This document shows positions 1 to 8,865 of a DNA stretch of 27,434 nucleotides, in pieces. The stretch comes from CAYMYN01 sp964394665 (GTDB lineage: Bacteria > Planctomycetota > UBA1135 > GCA-002686595), in NCBI GenBank assembly GCA_964394665.1, contig CAYMYN010000046.1:1-27434 (forward strand). The letters are read 5' to 3'. The notes beneath the pieces are model-generated. The model had not been told where the DNA came from. It was given only the letters and a program-made list of their open reading frames with translations, and did no database searches. A program made the translations under genes and the position numbers. Position 1 is the first letter of the stretch, and each line of letters begins with the position of its first letter.

Positions 1-298
1 CGACCGAGGTCGAGCTGGCGGGCGAGGTCGTGCTGGGCAGGCGGCCGCTGTCGTTGAGCGACTCACCGGCCGACAGGCCGACGAAGAAGCCGACGGTGCA
101 GGTGTTGTCGTACAGCACCAAGCCGCTGAGGTTGGCCGTCGGGGTGGCGTTGCGGGTCCAGGTCTTGGTCGCGGCGTGGTAGGTGCCGCCGGCCTTCACC
201 TGGGTGGTGATCGGCTGGATCTTGGAGCTGAGGTCGGTCTGCGCGAACGCCACCGAGCCCAAGAGGAGAAGGGCCGGGGCCCTGAGGGGAACATTCAT
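1..298 (-). CDS. Secreted protein of unknown function, N-terminal part (runs off the window)
   Basis: The first 99 residues of a minus-strand gene are present and the rest lies beyond position 1. The start is the ATG at 298, chosen because a good Shine-Dalgarno (AGGTGAG, 306-312) sits 7 bases upstream. The N-terminus is a classical signal peptide: a short basic start, a run of Ala and Leu, then a likely cleavage site near VAFAQ (about residues 16-20). The mature part is rich in Thr, Ser and Gly (motifs TYHAATKTW, LYDNTCTVGFFVG), as in an exported or surface beta-rich domain. I do not recognise the family. A TAGGTT hexamer at 321-326 (-) is a possible -10 element 22 bases upstream of the start. 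Confidence 0.72.
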   Translation of the reverse strand, partial: MNVPLRAPALLLLGSVAFAQTDLSSKIQPITTQVKAGGTYHAATKTWTRNATPTANLSGLVLYDNTCTVGFFVGLSAGESLNDSGRLPSTTSPASSTSV

Positions 299-713
299 CG
301 GAACTCACCTTGCTACTGGAAACCTAGTAGGCGCCCCCAGCTGGAACGCAGGGCCGCGAACCCGTCAGGAGTCTCGAGTTCGAAGCCCAAGCACCCATCG
401 GGGTGCCGAAGCTGGGGGCGGCGGGATTGTGACGCCGGCGCCTCGTGCCGGGATCCACGCCCCCTCAGTGTATCCGCTTTGTTTCCCGCTTGTGGGAAGA
501 AGGTAAAACGCCCCTCGCGGCGGGGAACCGACCCCCGGAGCGGCCGGACTCCGCACCGCCTTCGGGGGGGGCCCGGCCGGCGGAACGGAGGCCCCGCGGG
601 GCTGCCGGCTGGCCTTGGGGCGTCCCTGGCGGGGGTTGGACCCAGAACGGGGCGAGCGCTCCGCCGGGATCGCCCCCGACCGACCGCGCCCGGCGGGGCA
701 CGGCCGCCCGGTC
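299..713. other. Non-coding region between the HDOD gene and the secreted-protein gene
   Basis: These 415 bases hold no convincing gene in any frame. The inverted repeat TTCCC-GCTTGT-GGGAA (483-498) lies just upstream, in the minus-strand sense, of a possible -10 TACACT (467-472), so it could be an operator. A perfect 12-bp palindrome GCCCCGCGGGGC (591-602) lies downstream of the HDOD gene and may help end its transcript, but there is no T-run. The rest is featureless GC-rich sequence. Confidence 0.5.
321..326 (-). promoter_or_regulatory. Candidate -10 element of the secreted-protein gene
   Basis: TAGGTT on the minus strand, 22 bases upstream of the ATG at 298. It fits the TAGnnT form seen upstream of several other genes here. 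No -35 match is visible at 17 bases. An alternative is TACACT at 467-472 (-). Confidence 0.35.
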
Positions 714-1766
714 TCAGGCTGCGGCGGTCAGGTGCTGGCCGTGGACGCCCGCGGCCAGGAGCACCAGCTCGCGCCGGCGCGCCGCATCGGGCATCAGGAA
801 CTCGAGCTCGGGCAGGTTCTCGAGGGCCGGCGCGGCCTGGGACCCGCGCAGGCTGAGCTCGAGATCCAAGGCGTGGGCCAGGCTCGCCAGGGCCGCCGAG
901 CGGGCGTGCTCGGCGTTGCGCTCGAAGCGGTGGTGGCAGCCGGCGACGGCGACCACCTCGTCCGGCAGTTGCCAGGCGCGCGCCAAGCGTTCGCCGGCGC
1001 GCTCGTGATGCAGGTAGAAGATGCGCCCGAGCAGGGCGGGGCGCACCTCGAGGTCCCCCGCTTCCTTGCGCACGGTCTCGAGCAGGGCGACCTTGCCGAT
1101 GTCGTGCAGGAGCCCGATCAGGAAGGCTCGGTCCCGATCCAGGCCGAGGTCCTTGGCGAGCGCACGGGCGACGAGGCTGACCGAGTGCGCCTGGCGCCAC
1201 AGCTCCTGGGCCACGTGCGCCATCTGCTTGTCCCGCAGGAGCACGGCCCGCATCGAGATCGAGAGGATCATCGACCGCAGCGCCCGCAGGCCGATGCGCA
1301 TGATCGCCTCCTGCAGGGTTTCGCACTTGTGATTGCCCGCGTAGAGCGCCGAGTTCGAGATCTTGAGCAGCTCGCTCGAGAGCACCGGATCCCCCGCGAT
1401 CAGCCGCACGACGTCGGCGACGTCGGCCGTGGGACGGGCCGCCATGTCCATGGCGGCGATGCTGGTCGTCGGGAGCACCGGCAACACCAGGTCCCCCTGC
1501 TCGACCCGCCGCCCCACCGCGGAGAGGACCGCCTCCTCGCGGCCGCTGAGCACCTGCTGGAAGTGGCCCTTGCCGTCGAGTTGCGCGAGCAGCTCGGCCT
1601 GGGGCGCGGGCTCGGACTCGGCGCGCTCCCCGTCGCGGCCCCCGGCGGTGGCGCGTGAGGGCCCGGACGCGGTCGCGGCGGCGGTTCGATCGACGCCGGC
1701 GGGCTTGCCGGCCCGGGGCGCGGGCCGCGGACGGCGACGGAACAGGCGGGCGAGCAGGGCGAGCAT
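714..1766 (-). CDS. HDOD domain signalling protein
   Basis: A 350-residue protein. Residues 1-90 are a basic, Ala/Pro-rich, probably disordered leader (LFRRRPRP near the start). Residues about 93-290 form an HDOD domain: the LPVLPTTS entry motif, the DPVLSSELLKISNSALY segment (126-142) and an HD motif LLHDIGKVAL (H221, D222). HDOD proteins are HD-GYP relatives that usually lack cyclic-di-GMP phosphodiesterase activity and act as regulatory or signalling modules. No second domain such as EAL or a receiver is fused here. The ATG at 1766 is chosen over in-frame codons further upstream because GGAG lies 5 bases before it and the upstream extension is Gly/Arg-rich non-coding-like sequence that would run into the divergent promoter region. 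It is divergent from the BatA-like gene. A weak -10 candidate is TAGGCC (1828-1833). Confidence 0.88.
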   Translation of the reverse strand: MLALLARLFRRRPRPAPRAGKPAGVDRTAAATASGPSRATAGGRDGERAESEPAPQAELLAQLDGKGHFQQVLSGREEAVLSAVGRRVEQGDLVLPVLPTTSIAAMDMAARPTADVADVVRLIAGDPVLSSELLKISNSALYAGNHKCETLQEAIMRIGLRALRSMILSISMRAVLLRDKQMAHVAQELWRQAHSVSLVARALAKDLGLDRDRAFLIGLLHDIGKVALLETVRKEAGDLEVRPALLGRIFYLHHERAGERLARAWQLPDEVVAVAGCHHRFERNAEHARSAALASLAHALDLELSLRGSQAAPALENLPELEFLMPDAARRRELVLLAAGVHGQHLTAAA

Positions 1767-1843
1767 GGGAACTCCGGGGCGGGAGCCAGGGGCCGCGGCC
1801 CGCCGCCGGGGTGGCGACGGGCCGCGGGGCCTATCGGTCCCGG

Positions 1844-1870
1844 CCCGATCCGGGATTGACCCGATCCGGG
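1844..1870. repeat. Two direct copies of CCCGATCCGGG in a divergent promoter region
   Basis: CCCGATCCGGG occurs at 1844-1854 and 1860-1870, 16 bases apart start to start, with TTGACC (1856-1861) between and overlapping them. The copies lie between the divergent HDOD and BatA-like genes. The spacing of about one and a half helical turns and the near-dyad character would suit a DNA-binding regulator, but the function is not shown. Confidence 0.4.
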
Positions 1871-1900
1871 TCGGGACAGGGCCGTCACCACCCCCCTTGC

Positions 1901-1906
1901 TAGCAT
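1901..1906 (+). promoter_or_regulatory. Candidate -10 element of the BatA-like gene
   Basis: TAGCAT, preceded by TTGC, ends 16 bases before the GTG start at 1923. No -35 hexamer is visible at the usual distance. It belongs to the TAGnnT series found in this window. Confidence 0.45.
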
Positions 1907-1922
1907 CCACCCCGGAGCCCCC

Positions 1923-3710
1923 GTGTTCGCCGCCCCCCTCGGTCTCCTGGCCCTGCTGGCCGTCCCCGGCGTGCTGGCCCTGCACCTGTTCCGGCGGCGC
2001 TTCCGACCGCGGACGGTGAGCGCCCTGTTCCTATGGGCGGCGCGGGAGCGCAACCCCCAGGCCGGCCGCCGCCTGGAACGGCTGTGGTCCTCGCCCTCCC
2101 TGTGGTGCGAGCTGCTCGGCGCGCTCCTGCTGGCCCTGGCCATCGCCGGTCCCCGCGGCTGCGCGGCCGGCGAAGCCCGGCACCTGGTGGCCGTCGTGGA
2201 CGGATCGGCCTCGATGGGCGCGGGGGCGGGCGGCGACAGCGCCCTCGAACGGGCCCGCGCGCGGTTCGAGGCCGAGCTCGCGGACCTCCCCGCCGGCTCG
2301 CGCGCCACCCTCATCGCCAGCGGCCCCCGACCGCGCCTGCTCGCCGGCCCGGCGGCCCCAGCGGAACAGGCGCGGGCCGCCCTGCGCGCCTTCGAACCCC
2401 GCGCCCCGCACCACGACCCGGACATCGCCCTGGCCCTGGCCCTCGAGCTCGCGGTGGACGGAGAGGTCCTGTGGCTGACCGACCGGCTGCCCGCCGACCC
2501 CCCCGACCCGCGGATCGAGCTCGAAGCCTGCGGTCGGCCGCTGGCCAACGTGGGCCTGGTCGGCGCGCGGCGCGAGCACACGCTGGGGGGAGGCGAACGG
2601 CTGACCCTCGTGGTCGCGAGCTTCGCGGACGCGCCGAGCGAACGACGGCTGGTGGTGCGCGCGGACGACGTGGTGCTCGCGCAGCGCGAGCTGCGCCTCG
2701 AGCCCGGCGAACGCCGCGTGCTCGAGCTCGACCTGCCGGCCGCGGAAGGGCTCGAGGGGCTCGCAGTGCTGGCCGAACTCTCGCCCGACGCGTTCGCGCT
2801 CGACGACCGCGCCGCGCTCGTGGCCGAGCCGCGGCGCGTGGTCTCGCTGGCCGTGGACCTCGAGCTCGATGCCGCGCGTCGGCTCGGCCTGGCCGAGGGC
2901 GACTCCCCCGCCGGCCGCTGGGCCCGCAGCGTGCCGCGCACGGTCGAACACCTGGGCCCGCGGGGACCGCACCTCGCCCTGGGTCGCGCGCCGACGGGCG
3001 GGCCCGCGACCTGGTGCGTCGTCCTCGAGGATCTCGGCGCAGCGCGCGCCGACTTCGTCGGGCCGTTCTTCGCCGAGCGCAACCACCCGCTGCTCGAGGG
3101 CCTGACCCTGGAGGGCCTGGTGTGGAGCGCGGACCCCGAGCTGCTGCTCCCCGGCGTGCCGCTCGTCTCCGCCGGCAACCTGCCCCTGCTCAGCGAGGAA
3201 CGCGACGGCGAGCGCCTCGTGTTGCGCCTCAACCTCGACCCGGAGCGCAGCTCGCTGGCGCGCTCGCCCGATTGGCCGATCCTGCTCGCGAACCTGGTCG
3301 AAGCGCGCCGGCGCGAGCTCCCCGGCCCCGCGCGCACCAACCTGGCCCTCGGGGAGAGCCTGGTGCATCGCCCAGCGACCCCCACGGCCCTCACCCTGCG
3401 CTCGCCCTCCGGCCGCGAGCGCACGTTCGAGGTGCGCGACACGCTGGTGATCGACGACCTCGACGAACCGGGCATCCACGAGCTGACGGCGGCCGGTGCG
3501 CAAGCGGCGCGCTTCGCGCTCTCGTTCCTCGACGCGACGGAGAGCGACCTGCGCGAGCTTTCGAGCGGCAGCCGCGCGGGCGCCGCGCCGCGGGCCGGGA
3601 TCGAGCGCGCCTCGTCGCGCTGGACGACGCTGCTCGTCGCCCTGGCGTTGGCGGCCCTGTTGCTCGACGGTTGGTTCCTGCGCCCGCGCGCCGGCGGAGG
3701 CGCAGCGTGA
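1923..3710 (+). CDS. BatA-like membrane protein with a von Willebrand A domain
   Basis: 595 residues. The N-terminus matches the BatA layout: a hydrophobic first helix (residues about 4-22), the RRRFRPRTVSALFLW stretch, and a second helix (about 58-78) ending IAGPRG. A vWA fold follows with a partial metal-ion adhesion motif DGSAS (D93, S95, S97). A large extracytoplasmic region leads to a C-terminal helix (about 565-585) and a short basic tail. Such proteins are inner-membrane partners of MoxR ATPases and DUF58 proteins in Bat-type clusters, and this gene faces just such a cluster. The start is GTG at 1923, with CGGAG upstream and TAGCAT at 1901. The stop overlaps the next gene by four bases (GTGA), so the two are translationally coupled. 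Confidence 0.85.
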   Translation: MFAAPLGLLALLAVPGVLALHLFRRRFRPRTVSALFLWAARERNPQAGRRLERLWSSPSLWCELLGALLLALAIAGPRGCAAGEARHLVAVVDGSASMGAGAGGDSALERARARFEAELADLPAGSRATLIASGPRPRLLAGPAAPAEQARAALRAFEPRAPHHDPDIALALALELAVDGEVLWLTDRLPADPPDPRIELEACGRPLANVGLVGARREHTLGGGERLTLVVASFADAPSERRLVVRADDVVLAQRELRLEPGERRVLELDLPAAEGLEGLAVLAELSPDAFALDDRAALVAEPRRVVSLAVDLELDAARRLGLAEGDSPAGRWARSVPRTVEHLGPRGPHLALGRAPTGGPATWCVVLEDLGAARADFVGPFFAERNHPLLEGLTLEGLVWSADPELLLPGVPLVSAGNLPLLSEERDGERLVLRLNLDPERSSLARSPDWPILLANLVEARRRELPGPARTNLALGESLVHRPATPTALTLRSPSGRERTFEVRDTLVIDDLDEPGIHELTAAGAQAARFALSFLDATESDLRELSSGSRAGAAPRAGIERASSRWTTLLVALALAALLLDGWFLRPRAGGGAA

Positions 3711-6475
3711 GCTTCGAGACGCCGGCGCTGCTGCTCCTCCTGGTGCCGGCCCTGTGGGTCGCCTGGCGCACGCGCGACGGCGCGTGGACCGTCGACGGTC
3801 TGCGGCTCCTGACCCTCGTGCTGCTGGCCCTCGCCCTGGCCGGCCCGGTCTGGCGCGCAGGCGCCACGGGTCGGGACCTCGTGATCCTCGTCGATCGTTC
3901 GCGCTCGATGCCGGAGGGCGCGGCGGCGCGCGCGCTCGAGCTCGTGCGCCTGGCGGAGGACGCGCGCCGGGCGGGTGACCGCGTGGGGGTCGTGTCGTTC
4001 GGCTCGCGGCCGCACCTCGAACGTTTCCCCGCCGCGGAGGGGCGCTTCGCGGGCTTCGAGCGCGAGCTCGACGCCGACGGATCGAACCTCGCGCGGGCGC
4101 TGGAGTTCGCGCTCCAACTCGTGCCGGAAGGGCGGCCCGCTTCCCTGTTCGTGATCAGCGACGGCGAGGCCGACGGCGCCGACGTGCTGAGCGTCGCGCG
4201 TCGCGCGGCGGCCCGCGGCGTGCGCATCGACGTGCGACCCGTGCAACGCGAGGGGCGCGGCGATCTCGCCGCATTGCGCCTCGACCTGCCGGCGCAGGTC
4301 GGCGCGCTCGAACCCTTCCAGTTCAGCGCCTGGGTGCGCAGCGACGAGCGCGTCGAGGCCAGCTACCGCTTGACCCGCGAGGGGCGCGAGCTCGCCGCGG
4401 GCCGGCGCGTGTTCGAACCCGGGCTCAATCGCATGGTGTTCCGCGACGTGCTCGAGCGCGCCGGCGCCGCGCGCTACGAGCTGCGCCTCGAGGGCGCCGC
4501 GGACCGCGTCCCGGAGAACGACCGCGCCCTGGGCGTCGTGGGCGTCGAGGGGCCGCGGCCGATCCTGGTGCTGAACGACGGTGGCACGGCGACGCCCCTG
4601 GTCGGAGCCCTGCGCGGCGCGGGCCTCGCGTTACTGGTCGCGCGGCCCGAGGACGTCGCCCTCGATCCATTGGGCCTCAAGGGTTTCCGCGCGGTGGTGC
4701 TCGAGGACGTGGAGGCGGCACGGCTCGGCCCGGGCCTGGTCGCGCTGCGCACGTTCGTGCTCCAGCGCGGTGGCGGGCTCCTGATGACCGGCGGACCGGC
4801 CAGCTTCGGGCGCGGCGGGTACTACCGCTCGGCGCTGGAGGAGGTGCTCCCGGTCTCGCTGGAGCTACGCCAGGAGAGCCGCAAGCAGAGCGTGGCGCTC
4901 TCGATCGCCCTCGACCGTTCGGGGTCGATGGCCATGCCGGCGGGTCTGGGGGCGACCAAGATGGACCTCGCCAACCAGGGCACGGCGGCGGCTATCGAGT
5001 TGCTCACGCCGGCCGACTCGATCAGCATCCTGGCGATCGACACCGCCGTGCACGTCGTGCAGGCCCAGACGGCGGTCGTCGACCGGGATGCGCTGGCGAA
5101 GAAGGCCCTCGGCATCCGCTCGTCGGGCGGCGGCATCTTCGTGCGCACGGCGCTCCTGGCCGCGGCCCGCGAGCTGGCGGACGCGACCCAGATGACGCGT
5201 CACATCGTGCTCTTCGCCGACGCGGCCGACGCCGAGGAGCAGGAAGGCTGCGCGGAGCTCGTCGCCGAGCTGCGCTCAGCCGGCGTATCGCTCTCGGTCA
5301 TCGCCCTGGGCGGCCCGCAGGATCCCGACGCGGACTTCCTCATCGGCCTGGCGAGCCAGGGCGGCGGGCAGATCTACTTCAGCACCGACGCCGGCGAGCT
5401 GCCGCGCCTGTTCGCGCAGGACACGTTGGTCGTCTCGCGCGCGACCTTCGTGGACCAACCGACGCTCGCGCGGGTGTTGCCCGACCTCTTGGGCCTGGGC
5501 GATCTCGCGCCGCGCGCGTTCCCGACGATCGGCGGCTACAACCGCACCTACCTGCGGCCCGGCGCGGTGCTGGGCGCGGTGACCGACGATGGCGAGGACG
5601 CTCCGCTGCTCGCCTTCCACCCGCGCGGCCTGGGGCGTGCCGCGGTCTACACCGGCCAGGTCGGTGGCCGCTACGGCGCCGAGTTGCCGGGTTGGAGCGG
5701 CTTCGCCCCCCTCTTCGCGACCCTCGGTCGTTGGCTCGTCGGTCAGGAGGAGCCCGAGGCGCTCTTCGCCGACGTGCGCCGCGAGGGGCGCGAGGCGTTG
5801 ATCACCGTCGAGGTCGACCCCGACGCGCCCACCCCGCCCGACACCTCGCGACTCGCGGCCCTCGTGACCCTGCCCGACGGACGCACGCGCGAGCTGGCCC
5901 TCGAACGGGTGGCCGCCGAGCGCTTCGAGGCGCGTTTCCCCCTCGAGCGGGAGGGCGTCGTGCTCGGCGCGGTGCGCGTCGGCGAAGGGCGCTCGTTGCG
6001 CCTGGCGCCGCTCACCCTGCCCTACTCGCCGGAGTTCGAGCCCGGCGCGGACCCGCGCCGCGGCGAGCGCCTGTTGGCGCGCGTCGCAAAGGAGTCGGGT
6101 GGCGCGGTCGCGCCGCCCGCCGACGCGCTGCTGCGCGGACCGCGCCGCGGGCACGCGCCCCGCTCGTTCGTGTGGGTCTGCGCCCTGTCGGCCCTGCTGC
6201 TGTGGTTGATCGAGATCGCGACCCGGCGCTTGGGCCTCGCGCTGCGTCCGCCGCGCGTGCTCGGGCGCGCCGTCGAGCGCGCCTTCGCCGGAGTTCGGCG
6301 GAGGCCGCGCCCCACCGCGACGGCACCGACGCCGCGCGGCGCGGCCGCGCCAACCGACGTCGAAGCTCCGCCCGCGGACACGCCGCCCGCCGTGCCCGGG
6401 GGCGAGCCCGCGCCCACCCTGGCCGAGGCGCTCGCCCGCGCGCGGCGCTCCGCCGGCCGCGAACTCGGGCGCTGA
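3707..6475 (+). CDS. Double von Willebrand A membrane protein with an amidotransferase-like middle domain
   Basis: 922 residues from the GTG at 3707, which overlaps the previous stop. Two hydrophobic helices (about 5-20 and 31-47) open the protein. The first vWA domain has DRSRS (D62, S64, S66). Residues about 285-395 look like the class I glutamine-amidotransferase-like fold common in such proteins (ILVLNDGG, then a LLMTGGPASFGRGGYY stretch). A second vWA domain has DRSGS (D403, S405, S407). A beta-rich segment, one helix (about 825-845) and a Pro/Ala-rich cytoplasmic tail follow. Both metal motifs look intact, which is less usual than one. The likely role is an adaptor or scaffold with the BatA-like protein in a Bat-type complex. 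The stop lies five bases from that of the convergent DUF58 gene. Confidence 0.84.
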   Translation: MSFETPALLLLLVPALWVAWRTRDGAWTVDGLRLLTLVLLALALAGPVWRAGATGRDLVILVDRSRSMPEGAAARALELVRLAEDARRAGDRVGVVSFGSRPHLERFPAAEGRFAGFERELDADGSNLARALEFALQLVPEGRPASLFVISDGEADGADVLSVARRAAARGVRIDVRPVQREGRGDLAALRLDLPAQVGALEPFQFSAWVRSDERVEASYRLTREGRELAAGRRVFEPGLNRMVFRDVLERAGAARYELRLEGAADRVPENDRALGVVGVEGPRPILVLNDGGTATPLVGALRGAGLALLVARPEDVALDPLGLKGFRAVVLEDVEAARLGPGLVALRTFVLQRGGGLLMTGGPASFGRGGYYRSALEEVLPVSLELRQESRKQSVALSIALDRSGSMAMPAGLGATKMDLANQGTAAAIELLTPADSISILAIDTAVHVVQAQTAVVDRDALAKKALGIRSSGGGIFVRTALLAAARELADATQMTRHIVLFADAADAEEQEGCAELVAELRSAGVSLSVIALGGPQDPDADFLIGLASQGGGQIYFSTDAGELPRLFAQDTLVVSRATFVDQPTLARVLPDLLGLGDLAPRAFPTIGGYNRTYLRPGAVLGAVTDDGEDAPLLAFHPRGLGRAAVYTGQVGGRYGAELPGWSGFAPLFATLGRWLVGQEEPEALFADVRREGREALITVEVDPDAPTPPDTSRLAALVTLPDGRTRELALERVAAERFEARFPLEREGVVLGAVRVGEGRSLRLAPLTLPYSPEFEPGADPRRGERLLARVAKESGGAVAPPADALLRGPRRGHAPRSFVWVCALSALLLWLIEIATRRLGLALRPPRVLGRAVERAFAGVRRRPRPTATAPTPRGAAAPTDVEAPPADTPPAVPGGEPAPTLAEALARARRSAGRELGR

Positions 6476-6485
6476 CGCGCTCAGC
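6471..6485. terminator. Small hairpin formed by two convergent stop codons
   Basis: GCTGA-CGCGC-TCAGC is a perfect 5-bp stem built from the TGA of the double-vWA gene and the TGA of the DUF58 gene on the other strand. GGGC and CCCG flanks can extend it with a bulge. No T-tract follows on either strand, so termination is only suggested. Confidence 0.3.
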
Positions 6486-7332
6486 CCGCGAGCGGCGCGA
6501 GCAGGCCGGCCGGGAAGAGCACCGTGCGGCACAGCTCGCTCAGGGGCGCGTCGGCGACGACGCGCGCGAAACGGGCTCCGGCGCGGGCGCACTCGAGGCG
6601 CAACCCCTCGGTGAGGCGCGCGAGGCGTTCGTGGTAGCGGCGCAGGGCGAGCGCGTCGAGCTCGAGGTCGAGGCTCGCGCCGTCCTCCGCGTCGACCAGG
6701 CGCAGGGCTTCCCCGGGCTCGGGGTGCGCGTCGCGCCGGCCCAACACCATCACGAGCGCCGCCGCGCCCGCGCCGGCCGCGAGCGGCCGCACGAGCGCGC
6801 GCGCCTCGACGGGGCACAGGCAGTCGCTGACCAGGATGCGCACCGCTCCGGGCCGCAGCAGGCCCGCGGCGCCGCGCAGGGCCTCGGGGAGCGGGATGCG
6901 CGCGTCGAAGTCGAGTCCGCGCTCGAGCCGCGCGCGCTCGAGCGCCGGCGCGCGCTCCCCGAGCCCGACCAGGGCCACCGAACAGCCCGCCGCGCGGGCG
7001 GCACCCGAGAGGACCTCGAGCAGATCGACCGCCAGCCCGGCCTTCTGCGGTTCGACCGCCATCGAGCGCGAGAGGTCGACGCACAGCTCGAGGCGCGGCA
7101 GGACCTCGGCGCGCTGCACCTTCACCAAGAGCTGGTCGGTGCGCGCCAACGCGCGCCAGTCCAGGTGCCGCAGGTCGTCGCCCGGTGCGTATGCGCGGCG
7201 GTCCTGGAACTCGAGGCTGGCGCCGCTCGTGCGCGCCAGGCGTTCCCCGGCGGTCCCGCGCTCGGCCTGCGCCAGGGAGAGACTCCAGCGGCCCGCCTCG
7301 GCGCGCGCGCTGCGGCTCGGCGCGAAGGCCAT
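6481..7332 (-). CDS. DUF58 family protein
   Basis: 283 residues with the DUF58 signature: RRAYAPGDDLRHLDWR (residues 45-60), followed by a vWA-like metal motif DLSRS (D86, S88, S90). DUF58 proteins are usually encoded next to a MoxR ATPase and are thought to be its clients or adaptors. Here the gene is last in the minus-strand operon, starting three bases after the stop of the ABC permease. It has no membrane helices, whereas many DUF58 proteins carry two at the N-terminus, so this is the short soluble type. It converges on the double-vWA gene with five bases between the stops. Confidence 0.88.
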   Translation of the reverse strand: MAFAPSRSARAEAGRWSLSLAQAERGTAGERLARTSGASLEFQDRRAYAPGDDLRHLDWRALARTDQLLVKVQRAEVLPRLELCVDLSRSMAVEPQKAGLAVDLLEVLSGAARAAGCSVALVGLGERAPALERARLERGLDFDARIPLPEALRGAAGLLRPGAVRILVSDCLCPVEARALVRPLAAGAGAAALVMVLGRRDAHPEPGEALRLVDAEDGASLDLELDALALRRYHERLARLTEGLRLECARAGARFARVVADAPLSELCRTVLFPAGLLAPLAG

Positions 7333-7335
7333 CGT

Positions 7336-8865
7336 TCAGACACCTTCCGCCGTCGGAGCGGGACGGGTCCGCGCGGGTCGCGCGCCGCGCGCTGCCTGGG
7401 CGCGCAGCGTGTCGTGGATCGCGTGGTCGAAGCGGCGCAGGTTGAGCACGAGCACGAGGAGCGAGGCCACCACCAGGCCCACGAGCGAGGACAGCGCTCG
7501 CTCGAGGTCCCCGCGCAGCAACAGCTCGATCACCCACGCCGGGTTGCCGGCGTGGCGGAAGACCTGCTGCGTGCCGGGCGCGAGGAAGAACATCACCAGG
7601 CTGGGCAGGAGGAAGGCCGCGCCCGCGACGCCCACGCCCATCAGACGGATGCCGATGCGCACGCCGACGCGGTCCTCGCGCTCGCGCACGAGCAGCGCGG
7701 GCAGGCCGACGTAGAGCCAGCCATAGAGGGCCGCCGCGGCCGGCGCGAGCAGGCCCAGCGGTTCCAGGGTGTCATAGCGGTCCGGCCACAGACCCTGCGC
7801 GAGGAGGAACCAGCCGCAGATCGAGAGCGCCCCGAGCAAGTACCACAGCAGCGCCCGCGATCCCCCGGGCAGGAAGGGCAGGGCGAGCAACGCCAGGGCC
7901 TTGGAGCGCGGCACGCCCAGACGCGCGCGCCGACCCAGCGTCCGCGACTCGGGCACGAAGACCAGCGCCGAGACGGTCAGGAACAGGAGCGCCGCGAGGG
8001 CGATGGCGACGGTGACCTCCAGATCGGGGCTGCGCGAGAGGCCGTAGCTGCCCCAGCCCAGGGCCACCGCCAGGACCACGAAGACGTGCACGCGCAGGAA
8101 ACTCGTGCGGTTCTCCTCGGGGTGCGCCAGGCGCGCGCAGCTCTGGGCCACGGGCAGGGGCACGTACACCAGGCCCAGGCTGGCGAGCGCGGCCACGCCC
8201 AGCGCGAGATTCGTGCCCGAGATCTGCGCGGCCTCGCCCACGAAGGCCACGCCCATGGTGTAGGTGAGCGCCGTCACCCACACGAGCATGGCCGCGAGAC
8301 CGGCCATGACGATCACGCGCGTGAACTTGCCGTGGGTGCTGCTCGAGCTCGCGATGGCCGTGGCCGCCAGGCACAACGAGAGCAACATCGAGACGCCCAG
8401 CACGACCAGGATCGGCACCAGGTCGACGCCGCCCAGCAGGAAGGCGAACACGAGGAAGGGCGCGAAGGCCGAGTAGAGCAGCAGCGCCTGCACCCCGCTC
8501 GCCAGCAACTTGCCGAGCACGATCTGCCGCGGACGCAGGTCCGAGATCACGAGCAGGTCGTAGGTGTTCTCCTCCCACTCGCTGCCCATCGCGACGAAGG
8601 CCGCGAAGGGCAAGAAGCCGTGCGTGGCGACCGCCATGCAGCCGAAGATCGCGTGGAAGAAGGGCACGCCGCGGGCCGCGTCGTCGTGCCCGCCCATCAC
8701 GAGCACCAGCAGGCCGATCACCAGCGCGCCCGAGAGCGTCAGCCAGAAGATCGCGCGGAAGTAGTTGCCGCGCAGGGCCTGGCGAACCTCCTTGACGAGC
8801 ACGGGGTTCGTGCGCTCGGTGAGCGCCGCCAGGCGCGTGTGCAGGCGCGTCAGGGCGGTCCTCAT
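7336..8865 (-). CDS. ABC-2 type transporter permease
   Basis: 509 residues with about twelve hydrophobic segments. The opening (NPVLVKEVRQALRGNYF) is typical of ABC-2 permeases that act with the CcmA-type ATPase encoded just before it. The substrate cannot be told from sequence. In planctomycete and Bacteroidetes genomes such pairs beside MoxR/DUF58 genes resemble Gld-type transporters, but no gliding-specific feature is visible here. The ATG at 8865 overlaps the ATPase stop by four bases (ATGA). The C-terminus is a short Arg/Ala/Pro-rich cytoplasmic tail. Confidence 0.85.
   Translation of the reverse strand: MRTALTRLHTRLAALTERTNPVLVKEVRQALRGNYFRAIFWLTLSGALVIGLLVLVMGGHDDAARGVPFFHAIFGCMAVATHGFLPFAAFVAMGSEWEENTYDLLVISDLRPRQIVLGKLLASGVQALLLYSAFAPFLVFAFLLGGVDLVPILVVLGVSMLLSLCLAATAIASSSSTHGKFTRVIVMAGLAAMLVWVTALTYTMGVAFVGEAAQISGTNLALGVAALASLGLVYVPLPVAQSCARLAHPEENRTSFLRVHVFVVLAVALGWGSYGLSRSPDLEVTVAIALAALLFLTVSALVFVPESRTLGRRARLGVPRSKALALLALPFLPGGSRALLWYLLGALSICGWFLLAQGLWPDRYDTLEPLGLLAPAAAALYGWLYVGLPALLVREREDRVGVRIGIRLMGVGVAGAAFLLPSLVMFFLAPGTQQVFRHAGNPAWVIELLLRGDLERALSSLVGLVVASLLVLVLNLRRFDHAIHDTLRAQAARGARPARTRPAPTAEGV

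Noticed and set aside
1400..4246. Minus-strand open frame of about 950 codons opposite the vWA genes
   Set aside because: The translation is Arg/Ser/Pro-rich low complexity, a shadow of the plus-strand vWA genes. Very high G+C leaves few stops in any frame.
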